Source of the DNA: Deltaproteobacteria bacterium
GTDB taxonomy: Bacteria > Myxococcota_A > UBA9160 > UBA4427
DNA length: 64,000 bases
NCBI GenBank assembly: GCA_016713665.1
Contig: JADJOR010000002.1
Coordinates: 248,001 to 312,000, forward strand
Direction: 5' to 3'
A program made the translations under genes and the position numbers. Below the pieces are notes generated by a model that was given only the letters and a program-made list of their open reading frames with translations, ran no database searches and was not told the origin of the DNA. Below, piece after piece: positions 44,934-53,218 of this stretch (the stretch's first letter is position 1; every line of letters begins with the position of its first letter).

Positions 44934-45413
44934 TCAATCCGACTCCCCCTCGTAGCGGGCGACCACATGCACCGACTCATCGACGACTCCGGCGGGCACA
45001 TAGCCGATCGCGCGTGGCTCGGAGGCGACGAAGCGCAGGACGGCTTCGCTCGATGCCAGGGTGATGGGCGGCAGGACGCCCTGAAAGTACTGCTGATTCC
45101 AGTACGGCCTCTGGCTACCGGCATCCGATGCGAAGATCGCTCGCGTGAAGGATTCGCGCGCGCGGCTCCCGGCGCTTCGATTCACGGGCACGATCACGGC
45201 TCCATCGCGCCAGAATCGGCGCTTCTTCAGGTAGATCGGGGCGACGTCCTCGAGCGTCATGGACTCGCTGCGACTCCGGTGGACGACGATCGCCCATTCC
45301 TCCGCGTCGGCCGCGGCCGCGGCCGCGGCGAGCAGTGCGGCGGCGAGCCATCCGAGCATCAGACGACGGGCACCTCCGACGGGTCGGTCGCGTCGCGCGA
45401 TCGCGCGTCCCAT
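44934..45413 (-). CDS. Single-domain phosphate-binding-like periplasmic protein
   Basis: A 159-residue exported protein resembling one lobe of PstS-type phosphate-binding proteins: signal peptide LMLGWLAAALLAAAAAAADA, then LEDVAPIYLKKRRFWRDGAV, IVPVNRSAGSRARESFTRAI, YWNQQYFQG and VASEPRAIGYVPAG. Full PstS proteins are about twice as long. Such short versions are commonly found next to a porin and a two-component system, as here, and may be sensory rather than transport proteins. ATG 45413 is one base after the porin stop; ATG 45359, at the start of the signal peptide, is an alternative. Confidence 0.8.
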   Translation of the reverse strand: MGRAIARRDRPVGGARRLMLGWLAAALLAAAAAAADAEEWAIVVHRSRSESMTLEDVAPIYLKKRRFWRDGAVIVPVNRSAGSRARESFTRAIFASDAGSQRPYWNQQYFQGVLPPITLASSEAVLRFVASEPRAIGYVPAGVVDESVHVVARYEGESD

Positions 45414-45414
45414 C

Positions 45415-46643
45415 TCAGAACACCACCGAGAGCGACGACGAGAGGCCGCGTTCGACGTCGTCGGTCTCCTGATCCGAGACCCGATAGGTCGCCTTCAGGA
45501 TCAGCCAATCGAACGGCTGCCAGGCGAAGCCGAGATCGCCGACGTGAACCCGATCGTCCCGGGATCCGAGTCGATCGAAGAACTCGTAGCGAGTGAGGAG
45601 ATGAAATCCGCGAAGGACCTGGAGGCGTCCCTGGACGAAGACCGCCGCGACGTCGCGATCCGGAATCCTTCCGCTCTGGTAGATCGCTTCCGTGAGCAGC
45701 TCGAACGGTCCCGCGTGAAGCTCGGCGTCGAGGCCCACGAGCGTGCTCCAGTCGCCCTTGCGATCCGACGCGAGGAAGGACCCGCCGACGGACCACTCAC
45801 GGCGCGGACGGGTGAACTGGACGCGACCTCCGACACTGCGGTCGAGCGGAGACGGCGATTCGCTCGGGTCGAGCGGGTCCATCGGCTGCCCGTAGATCCA
45901 GTAGTCGACGGAGCCGGCGGACGGGAAGAAGCTGCCCTGAAGGGAAATCCCCGTCTGGTGTTCGTCGATGCCGGTCTCGAGGAGGACCGGCGTCGTTGCG
46001 GTCCAGACGAACGGCTCGGCCGGGACGAGATTCCAGCGGCCGATCGGCGTCTGGAACTTGCCGAAGCGGAGATTGAATCCGTCCCTCAGGCTGAGCTCGC
46101 CGAAGAGCCGTTCGGTACTGATCGAGATGCCGGTCTCGGCGCTCCCCCCTTCTTCGTAGGAGAACAGGCCGCCGAGCTCGATCTCGGAGAAGATCCGGAA
46201 GCGCTCGATCGGTTCGTAGAGCACGAGAAAGTTGATGCTGTCCCAGGCGAGCTGGACGGGTTCATGCTCCGCGCGATCGAGCTCGAGCGTGCTGAATCCC
46301 CGATCTGCAGTCCCGTATCGCCGAAGCGGATGCCGCGCGCCGGCCGATACGAGATCGTCCCGATCGGACTGTTCTCCCAGAGCCGGAAGTCCGAATCCTC
46401 GACCATCGACCGATTGGGATCGGTGCGCGAGAGTGGCAGGACCTGGGAGGGCCTGGTCCGATCGTCCGGAATCGGATCGGGGAGCGAGGCGTCCTGCCCA
46501 CGAGCGACGCTCCCGACGAGGGCTCCGAGCGACGCAACGGCGGCGAAGAACCCGGCACGGACGAACGACGCCCTGCGCAGGCCGGCGCCGGCGAAGAGGC
46601 TCGCATGAGTGGAGCAGGACTCGGAGAAAAAGGCTCGGCCCAC
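45415..46643 (-). pseudogene. Beta-barrel porin-like protein, one-base frameshift
   Basis: An outer-membrane porin-like gene in two frames. The 5' part, from GTG 46643 (GAGG six bases before), encodes a signal peptide (AGFFAAVASLGALVGSVARG) and ends in ARGIRFGDTGLQIG. The 3' part continues as GFSTLELDRAEHEPVQLAWD, then ERFRIFSEIELGGLF, RFGKFQTPIGRWNLVPAEPF and amphipathic strands to the C-terminal Phe. Adding one G to the four-G run (46298-46301, C on the + strand) joins the halves into a 409-residue protein with a seamless QIGGFSTLEL. The gene may be intact in reality. It overlaps the divergent kinase 5' end by 39 bp and leads an operon with the binding protein. Confidence 0.75.
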
Positions 46644-48449
46644 TCTGAACCTCAAGGCGATTCGATCTCGAAGCGGCCTTCGGCGATCCTACGTCCGCCG
46701 TCGCTCCGCAACAAGATGTTATTTTTCTCGGCCATGCTCGTGCTCGTTCCGGGCGCCGTCCTCGGGCTGATCGCCGAGCGGAACGGGCGCGAGTCGCTCC
46801 AGCGCGTCATCGGGCGTGAGCTGGAGCGCGAGGCCGTGCACGTCGCGGAGCGCATGTCGAATGCGATGCGGGTCCAGCGCGAAACGCTCGAGACCTTCGC
46901 GCGACAGGAAGTGATGCGCGAGATCCGAGTGCTCGATCTGGACAAGCGCGTCGCGCAGGCGCTGCTCACGCTTCCGACGAGCGCGGGCGTGCCGGCTCGC
47001 TACCTGGTCGTCGACGAAGCCGGCGCGATCGTGGCGTCGACGGATCCGAGCTGGTGGCGATCGCCGCCCGCCTGGGCTTCGGGCTCGATGCCCGAAGCCC
47101 CATCCACGCGGGTCGTCCCGGACGGCGCGAGTCGAACCGCGTTGCTGTTCACGGCTCCGATTCCCGACCCGGACCGAACCGAGCGGAGCCTCGGGACGCT
47201 GATGGGGCTCGTTGATTGGTCGCTCGTGACTGCGGTCGGGGATGCCGTCCGTGACGAGCTCGCGGCGCAGGGGCTCGCCGCCGAGCTCGCCATTCTCGAC
47301 GGGAGCGGGGAGCTCCTTCGGGCCAGGCTGGACGACGACGCTCGGAGCGAAGCGGGCGAGTTCGCGAGCCTCGGTGGGTTGGAGGGTGCCGCCGAGTCCG
47401 ACTACTCCGTCGAGAGCGAGGCCGGTCTCATCGTCGGTCGGGCGCGATTCGACGCCGGCAACGAGACCTGGACCCTGCTCGTAATCGAGCCGCTCGTGAA
47501 CGCGCTCGCACCCGCCGTCGCCTTGCGCGACCGACTCTTCGGGACGATCGGCATCGCCCTCGTCGTCGCCCTCGCCTTCGCTGCCCTGGGTGCTCGTCGC
47601 GTTCTTCGGCCGCTCGAGGAGCTCACGGCGGCGATCCGATTGCTGACCCGCCGCGGCATGTCGGGCGTCTCCGTCCCGATCCGTTCCGACGACGAGGTGG
47701 GCACGCTCGCCAGGGCGTTCAATACCATGATCGGCGAGCTCGATCGGACGCAACGCCATCTCGTCGAAGCGGAGAAGTTCTCCCTGGTGGGGGAGCTCGC
47801 GGCGGGGGTCGCGCATCAGGTTCGGACGTCGCTCGGGGTCCTCGGCAGCGCGGCCCAGATCCTGGGACGTTCGCCCGATCTGAAGGCGGACCCCTCCACG
47901 TTGGAAATGATCGACATGATCCGGGCCGAGGTCCGACGCCTCGGGCGCGTCGTCGACGACCTGCTCACGCTGGATCGGCGCAGGACGCCCGACCTCCGGC
48001 CGACGCCGATCTCGTCGCCGATCCGATCGGCCATCGATTTCGTGTCGCCGCAGGCTCACGAGAAGGGCGTCTCCATCGGCTTCGCGACGCCGCTGCGCGA
48101 TCCGAGCGTGCTGCTGGACGAGGAGGCGATGACGCAGGTCTGCGTCAATCTGCTCTCGAACGCCATCTCGGCCCTCGAGCCCGGCCAGGCGATCGAGGTC
48201 GGGATCGAGGCGGATGCAGGGCGATTCGCGAGCTTCACGGTGCGCGACAATGGCCGGGGGATTCCTGCCGGACTGCAGGACCGGATCTTCGATCCCTTCG
48301 TCACGGGACGCGACGGCGGCGTCGGCCTGGGGCTCACCTTCGTGAAGCGCGTGGTCCACGACCACGGGGGCACCGTCGAGCTCGTGACGAGTCGCGGACC
48401 GGGAGCGTGCTTCCGCGTCGTCCTGCCGGTCGTGAGGGAGCAATCGTGA
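46605..48449 (+). CDS. Membrane histidine kinase (NtrB/ZraS-like)
   Basis: A 614-residue sensor kinase. TM1 at about 38-58 (MLFFSAMLVLVPGAVLGLIA), a large periplasmic sensor region (about 60-305), TM2 (TIGIALVVALAFAALGA), a HAMP domain, then HisKA with AAGVAHQVRTSLGVL (phospho-His about H404; Gln and no Pro where most kinases have HExRNPL). HATPase_c has QVCVNLLSNAISAL, VRDNGRGIP and GVGLGLTFVKRVV. ATG 46605 has AGAGG six bases upstream; ATG 46716 is a later alternative. The TGA overlaps the GTG of the response-regulator gene. It presumably senses a periplasmic ligand, perhaps via the neighbouring binding protein. Confidence 0.93.
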   Translation: MSGAGLGEKGSAHSEPQGDSISKRPSAILRPPSLRNKMLFFSAMLVLVPGAVLGLIAERNGRESLQRVIGRELEREAVHVAERMSNAMRVQRETLETFARQEVMREIRVLDLDKRVAQALLTLPTSAGVPARYLVVDEAGAIVASTDPSWWRSPPAWASGSMPEAPSTRVVPDGASRTALLFTAPIPDPDRTERSLGTLMGLVDWSLVTAVGDAVRDELAAQGLAAELAILDGSGELLRARLDDDARSEAGEFASLGGLEGAAESDYSVESEAGLIVGRARFDAGNETWTLLVIEPLVNALAPAVALRDRLFGTIGIALVVALAFAALGARRVLRPLEELTAAIRLLTRRGMSGVSVPIRSDDEVGTLARAFNTMIGELDRTQRHLVEAEKFSLVGELAAGVAHQVRTSLGVLGSAAQILGRSPDLKADPSTLEMIDMIRAEVRRLGRVVDDLLTLDRRRTPDLRPTPISSPIRSAIDFVSPQAHEKGVSIGFATPLRDPSVLLDEEAMTQVCVNLLSNAISALEPGQAIEVGIEADAGRFASFTVRDNGRGIPAGLQDRIFDPFVTGRDGGVGLGLTFVKRVVHDHGGTVELVTSRGPGACFRVVLPVVREQS

Positions 48450-49789
48450 AGCAGATCCTGATCCTCGATGACGATCTTCGCACGCGCCGGGTCCTGCAGA
48501 TCCTGTGCGAGCGCCTCGGCCTCGAGTCCCGCGCCTTCGAGGATGCGCATGCCGCCCTCGACCATCTGCGCGCGGAGAAGGTCGGTCTCGTGCTCTCCGA
48601 CCTGAAGATGCCGGCAATGAACGGCCTCGAATTCATGCGACGATTGCGTGAGCTCGACCGGGACGTCCCGGTCATCGTGCTCACGGCCTACGGCACGGTC
48701 GAATCCGCGGTCGAGGCGATGAAGCTCGGCGCCGTCGACTTCGTCTCGAAGCCCTTCGACCTGGACGCCCTCGAGGTCCTGATCCAGCGTGCGCTCAGCC
48801 ATTCGCGTCACCGCGCCGAGAACCTCTACCTCCGCGAGCAGGCGAGTCGCACGCCGGCGATGGGCGAGATGGTCGGGCATGCGCCGGCCATGAAGGACGT
48901 GCTCGATCTCGTCGCGAAGGTCGCGCCGACGCGGAGCGCGGTGCTCATCACGGGCGAGACCGGGACCGGCAAGGAGCTGGTCGCGAATGCGGTCCATCGC
49001 ATGAGTCCGCGCAGCGGCGGGCTCTTCGTCGCGCTCAATTGCTCCGCGATTCCGGGCGAGCTGCTCGAGAGCGAGCTCTTTGGTCACGTGAAGGGCGCGT
49101 TTACCGGTGCCCACGCGGATCGAGTGGGGAAGTTCCAGGCTGCGGATGGGGGAACGCTCCTGCTCGACGAGATCGGCGACATGGACCTCCGGCTCCAGGC
49201 GAAGCTCCTGCGCGTCGTCCAGGAGGGCGTCGTCGAGCCCGTCGGAAGCAATCGACGCGTGCGCGTGGACGTGCGGATCGTCTCCTCGACCCACCGCGAT
49301 CTCGAAGCCGCGATTCGCGCGGGAAGCTTTCGCGAGGATCTCTACTACCGCCTCAACGTGTTCCGCATCCAGCTGCCGCCGCTGCGCGAGCGGCAAGCGG
49401 ACGTCGCCGAGCTCGCGCGGCATTTCCTCGCGAAATTCGGGGCGGATCTCGGCAAGGGCAGCCTCGAGCTGTCCCATTCGGCCGTCGAACGACTGATGCG
49501 ATACGCCTGGCCCGGAAACGTGCGCGAGCTGCGCAACATCATGGAACGCGCGGCGGTCCTCGCCGATACGAACGAGATCGGCGTCGGGACGATCGAATCC
49601 TGCCTTCCTGGCGTCGCTGAGCCCACGTCGGAGGCAGGGCTCGTGCTCGCGGACGCCGTCGCCGCCGTCGAGAGACGGACGATCCTGCGCGCGCTGGCGG
49701 CGACCGGCGGAGAGAAGCCGGCCGCCGCCGCGTTGCTCGGCATCGGCGAGCGAACGCTCTGGACGAAGCTCAAGAAGCACGGGCTCTGA
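48446..49789 (+). CDS. NtrC-family sigma-54 response regulator
   Basis: A 447-residue activator. REC domain: LILDDDLRTRR, phospho-acceptor about D52 (LSDLKMP), Lys in SKPF (about 102). AAA+ domain: Walker A GETGTGKE (170-177), the sigma-54 contact loop GAFTGA (217-222), Walker B LLLDEIGDMD, and LREDLYYRLNVFRIQLPPLR-type sequence. The C-terminal Fis-type helix-turn-helix is RALAATGGEKPAAAALLGIG, then ERTLWTKLKKHGL. GTG 48446 overlaps the kinase TGA (GTGA). It should activate sigma-54 promoters; two flank the locus (44892, 50923), each preceded by matching tandem dyads. Confidence 0.96.
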   Translation: MKQILILDDDLRTRRVLQILCERLGLESRAFEDAHAALDHLRAEKVGLVLSDLKMPAMNGLEFMRRLRELDRDVPVIVLTAYGTVESAVEAMKLGAVDFVSKPFDLDALEVLIQRALSHSRHRAENLYLREQASRTPAMGEMVGHAPAMKDVLDLVAKVAPTRSAVLITGETGTGKELVANAVHRMSPRSGGLFVALNCSAIPGELLESELFGHVKGAFTGAHADRVGKFQAADGGTLLLDEIGDMDLRLQAKLLRVVQEGVVEPVGSNRRVRVDVRIVSSTHRDLEAAIRAGSFREDLYYRLNVFRIQLPPLRERQADVAELARHFLAKFGADLGKGSLELSHSAVERLMRYAWPGNVRELRNIMERAAVLADTNEIGVGTIESCLPGVAEPTSEAGLVLADAVAAVERRTILRALAATGGEKPAAAALLGIGERTLWTKLKKHGL

Positions 49790-49793
49790 CGTC

Positions 49794-50849
49794 CTAGGGC
49801 TGCGGCAGCGAGCTGCAGCGGGAGTCGACGTTGCACTCGATCAGCTGGACCGCCGTACCCGCGTCGCGATTCACTTCGAGGAAGCGGCCCACGCCCCGGG
49901 CGTAGTACTTGTACTCGATGTGCTCGGGGTCCATCGGCGTGAACTCCTTCGTCACGACGCAGTCTCCGGCGGAGCAGAGCAGCTCCGCCAGCGCGCGGGG
50001 CACGAGCTGGTCGAGCTCGCTGCTCGCCCCGAAGCGATAGGTCCTGCTCACGATCGTGGCGGCGTCCTCGGCATTGCTGGGCGACCACTCCTGGCGGTCG
50101 GTGCGCCCCGGTTGCGGATCACCGGGAAACACGATGCCCGCCTTCGCGCCGTCCACGCCGGCCTTGAACGATCCGTCGATGGAGACGAGCTCGGCCTCGA
50201 CCGGGTCGTCTCCGGCGAACGTCTCGTAGTCGCGCGTGTTTTCGCCGCAGTAGTAGACGTCGCCGTTTGCGTGGATCGCGAACCAATCGTCGGTGTCTTC
50301 GATCGGTTGTCCGTCTCCTCGCACGACGTCCCGGACGACGAGGCAGGTGACACCAGCGACGTTCTTGGTCTTGTCGAGGACGTCGATGTCGATGGTCTCG
50401 GTCCCATCCGTGAAGGTCCAGTGACCTCCGGCGGGGAGGGGGAACCAGGGATTGGGATGGCTCGGGTTCATGGGATCGTCGAAGCTCTGGGGCAGGAACG
50501 CCGGCTCGTAGCGCTGCTCGCCCACGAGCTCGCAGAGGTCCTCGCGGGCCTCCGTGACGTCGTCGCAGTCCTCGAGGCCGGATCTCCACTCGGTCGTCGC
50601 TTCTTCCGTGCAGTCGGCTCGTTCGGTCTCGTCGACGACGTTCGCGCAGATCGCGCGGGCGACGTAGTAGTCGTCGCGCTTCTCGGCGACGCACGCCTTG
50701 TCCTGGAGGTCGGCGGTCTGGGTGCAGTAGCGGGGATTTTTGCGCGGGCGCGCGTCGGCTTCCTGCGCCGCGAGCGGGATGGCGCCGATGAGCAAGGTCA
50801 GGGAGAGGGTCCGTGCCACGCGGCACGGACGGAGTCGGGAATTCGTCAT
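49794..50849 (-). CDS. Cys-rich exported protein of unknown function
   Basis: A 351-residue exported protein: signal peptide ARTLSLTLLIGAIPLAAQEA, then a Cys-rich segment (RYCTQTADLQDKACVAEKRD, DCDDVTEAREDLCELV) and a mixed beta domain with HPNPWFPLPAGGHWTFTDGT, VTCLVVRDVV, EDTDDWFAIHANGDVYYCGE and YKYYARGVGRFLEVN, probably disulfide-bonded in the periplasm or outside the cell. The C-terminal domain resembles exported proteins that bracket a fixed PLxPGxxWT-type entry. ATG 50849 follows GAGGAG. It is convergent with the response-regulator gene and preceded by a sigma-54 promoter and tandem dyads, so it is a likely direct target. Confidence 0.78.
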   Translation of the reverse strand: MTNSRLRPCRVARTLSLTLLIGAIPLAAQEADARPRKNPRYCTQTADLQDKACVAEKRDDYYVARAICANVVDETERADCTEEATTEWRSGLEDCDDVTEAREDLCELVGEQRYEPAFLPQSFDDPMNPSHPNPWFPLPAGGHWTFTDGTETIDIDVLDKTKNVAGVTCLVVRDVVRGDGQPIEDTDDWFAIHANGDVYYCGENTRDYETFAGDDPVEAELVSIDGSFKAGVDGAKAGIVFPGDPQPGRTDRQEWSPSNAEDAATIVSRTYRFGASSELDQLVPRALAELLCSAGDCVVTKEFTPMDPEHIEYKYYARGVGRFLEVNRDAGTAVQLIECNVDSRCSSLPQP

Positions 50850-50907
50850 GTCGGATCTCCTCGCGGCGTACCCCGGGTCGTCCGGGAGCCGTCGAGCGAG
50901 GACCGAC

Positions 50908-50923
50908 TGCAATCGGGATGCCG
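50908..50923 (-). promoter_or_regulatory. Sigma-54 promoter of the Cys-rich exported protein gene
   Basis: On the minus strand the sequence reads CGGCATCCCGATTGCA: GG and GC 10 bp apart, with TTGCA perfect and GGCA intact (two mismatches to TGGCAC-N5-TTGCW). The predicted start near 50898 leaves a leader of about 48 bases before ATG 50849. The tandem dyads at 50964-50997 are centred about 73 and 93 bp upstream of that start. Confidence 0.65.
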
Positions 50924-50963
50924 GGCGGGAGTGGGTCAGAACGCAGGGCGAGCCGATCCTGCG

Positions 50964-50997
50964 CGTCGAATTCGGCAGTCGGGTGCCGAATTCGGCA
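50964..50997. promoter_or_regulatory. Tandem 14-bp dyad operators, copy 2
   Basis: The dyad TGCCG-AATT-CGGCA at 50984-50997 is perfect; a second at 50964-50977 matches 12 of 14 positions. Centres are 20 bp apart, as at 44762-44795. The inner half-sites also form a perfect 9-bp inverted repeat around six bases (50969-50992). The likely binder is the Fis-type domain of the neighbouring NtrC-family regulator. Confidence 0.65.
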
Positions 50998-51031
50998 GGG
51001 CCGTTTCGGTCGGCCGACGCGGATCGCTGCG

Positions 51032-51756
51032 TTAGGCCCGGGACGCCCGGAAGATCTCTTCGTAGGTGTGATTCAGCGCGACGCGATGGGGCGCGAGGTC
51101 CGGCGGACAGGCGCCGCGGCCCGCGGCCTCGAGGGTCGAGGGGCGCATCAGGACGCCCGCGTCCTCCATCTCGTAGAGCGTGCAGTAGGTGTGGTCGCCC
51201 TCGCCGAGGGGGCGGCCTGCCGCGACGTCGACGTTCTCGAAGCGCCGGGCGCCGAGCATGCCCGGGGCCGAGAGGACGGCGGCGACGTGGACGTTCACGT
51301 ACCAGTCGACGAAGCGTCCTCGCCACTCGGGCTCGGCGACGTCGACCGTGACGTGGAGCAGCGCCGGGCCCGTCTGCTGCGTGCGCACGCCGGGGGCACG
51401 TCGAGCTCGCGATAGAGCGAGCGCTTGAAGCGCACGCGCCCGGCGAAGCTCGCCGGCATCGAGACCTGGCGGCTCTTGTACTCCGGCGTCTCGAGGGCAG
51501 CCACGCTCTCGAGCTGATAGAGCGTGAGCGAGTCGGGGCTCGGGCCCGGGGCGGCGTGGCCCGGGCTGCGCTTGAGGCGGCGCGCCGAGACGAAGCCCGG
51601 CAGCCGCAGGTTGTCCTCGACGTGGTCCTCGCACCAGCGGTCGAACTCGGCGGCAATCGCCTCGTCGACGTCGGTTCCGATGTGGAGCATGACGGGGCCG
51701 ATCGGCTGGGTCTTCGGATCGGCGGGCGTTCGGGGAGCGTTCGGGCGGGTCGTCAT
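51032..51756 (-). pseudogene. DUF4286/EthD-like protein, one-base frameshift
   Basis: A dimeric alpha/beta-barrel-type gene split over two frames. The 5' part from ATG 51756 reads PVMLHIGTDVDEAIAAEFDR, then NLRLPGFVSARRLKRSPG and SLYRELDVPP. The 3' part continues GVRTQQTGPALLHVTVDVAE, FVDWYVNVHVAAVLSAPGM and ends HTYEEIFRASRA. Restoring one C in the run at 51392-51396 (G on the + strand) fuses them as DVPPGVRTQQ into a 241-residue protein with two ferredoxin-like repeats. As printed, the frame-1 product is truncated or scrambled. Role unknown; such folds are common next to catabolic genes. Confidence 0.7.
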
Positions 51757-51802
51757 GATGAGTCTCGTCGCTTTCTCGTCGGAGCGCCGTCGGCGTCGCG
51801 TT

Positions 51803-52924
51803 CTAGAGGTTCCAGACCCGGGCAGCGTTGCCGAAGACGATCTTCTGCCGGTCCGCCGCGGGGATTCCGTCGAACATCCTGTTCACCACGGCCCTGGAGT
51901 TGGGCCACGACGAGACCGGATGCGGATAGTCGGAGGACCACATCACGTTGTCGACGCCGAGCCGCTCGACCGCGTGGCGGTAGGCGTCGGGCTCGTCGAT
52001 GAAGGTCAGGTAGACGTTGCGCCGGAAATAATGGCTCGGCGGATGCTGGATCGCCGGGAAGTCGTAGCCCTGGCGGGCCTGGAGATCGTCGGCGATGAAG
52101 AGCCACCAGCTGATCCAGCCGAGCCCCGGCTCGACGAACACGACCTTGAGCTTCGGGAAGCGCTCGAAGACGCCGCCCATGATGAGCATGCCGAGGGGCT
52201 CCGCCGTCGAGAGCGCGACGGCGCCGACGAAGATGCCCTTCTGCGGCGTCGGATCGCGGCGGGCGAGGCCCTCCATCTGGGTGTTGAGACCGATGTGGAG
52301 GCAGATCGGCAGATCGACCTCCTGGATCGCCTGCCAGAGCGGGTCGTAGCGCTTGTCCCAGTAGTCGGGGAGCCCGAGCTCCGCCGGGAAGACCGGCAGC
52401 TGGAGCGATTTGCCGCCCTGGGCCGCGACCCACTTCACCTCGGCCACCGCGCCTTCGACGTCGTGGATCGGGATCTGGTAGGAGGCGATGAAGCGCTTCG
52501 GCGCGATCGACGCGAAGTCGCTCATCGTCTGGTTGAAGGCGCGCGTCGCCTCGCGGTTGCCTTCCTTCAGCAGATAGAGGTAGCGGAACGCGCTCACCTC
52601 GCAGTACATGACGGAGGCCTCGATCCCGTCGGCGTCGAGATCCTCGAGGCGGGCCTTGGCGTTCGAGTGGCCGATGCGGCCGGCGGCGGGATAGCGGCGC
52701 CGGCCGAGGCTCATCATGTCGGCGTGCTGCTCGCCCTGGTAGTTCTGCTGCTCGCGCCAGCGCCCGTTTGCTTCGCCGCTCATGCTCTTCGCCATCGCGG
52801 CACCGAATTCGCCGAGCGCCGCGTCGTAGGCGGCGTGGAACTTCGTCGCGAGGCGCTGCTTGATCTCGGGGTGGGCGAGATCGACGTGGTCGTCCGAGGA
52901 GATGAGGCGTTCGGCGGCGGACAT
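51803..52924 (-). CDS. Amidohydrolase-family (PF04909-type) metal-dependent hydrolase
   Basis: A 373-residue TIM-barrel hydrolase or decarboxylase of the amidohydrolase_2 family. N-terminal LISSDDHVDLAHPEI occupies the metal-binding DxH/HxH position, LPICLHIGLNTQMEG has the barrel His, GGVFERFPKLKVVFVEPGLGW the next His/Glu strand region, and VMWSSDYPHPVSSWP the catalytic Asp. The C-terminal KIVFGNAARVWNL is also typical. Relatives include decarboxylases of aromatic acids and lactonases. ATG 52924 has GGAGG upstream. Reaction uncertain. Confidence 0.9.
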   Translation of the reverse strand: MSAAERLISSDDHVDLAHPEIKQRLATKFHAAYDAALGEFGAAMAKSMSGEANGRWREQQNYQGEQHADMMSLGRRRYPAAGRIGHSNAKARLEDLDADGIEASVMYCEVSAFRYLYLLKEGNREATRAFNQTMSDFASIAPKRFIASYQIPIHDVEGAVAEVKWVAAQGGKSLQLPVFPAELGLPDYWDKRYDPLWQAIQEVDLPICLHIGLNTQMEGLARRDPTPQKGIFVGAVALSTAEPLGMLIMGGVFERFPKLKVVFVEPGLGWISWWLFIADDLQARQGYDFPAIQHPPSHYFRRNVYLTFIDEPDAYRHAVERLGVDNVMWSSDYPHPVSSWPNSRAVVNRMFDGIPAADRQKIVFGNAARVWNL

Positions 52925-53218
52925 CGGGGGACCTCCGGTTGGGTTCGGCGGGGATCGACCGCGTCGGTCGGGACCGGCGGGCGATCTGCACGACTCGCGA
53001 GCGACGATATCAGCTGAAGCGGGGAAGGGCTGCCCGGGCCCGGGTAGGCGCAGATCCGGGTGAGCGGTGATCGGATGGCCCCGCGAGCGAGGAGGAGGGA
53101 CCGGAGGAGGCCGAGCAGATTGCCGCGCCGGTCCTCGGGCTCGTATGCTCGCGTCCGCACCGATTCGACCGCCCCCGCCGACCCACCGCTCGCATCGCCC
53201 GATCCGGAGACCCGCCCC

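Noticed and set aside
44829..44954. A 41-codon ORF near the sigma-54 box at 44892
   Set aside because: It starts upstream of the predicted transcription start, has no ribosome binding site, and its product resembles no family.
50971..50988. The dyad itself as a sigma-54 promoter (GG...GC)
   Set aside because: GG and GC are 9 bp apart on either strand instead of 10; the neighbouring box at 50908-50923 has the right spacing.
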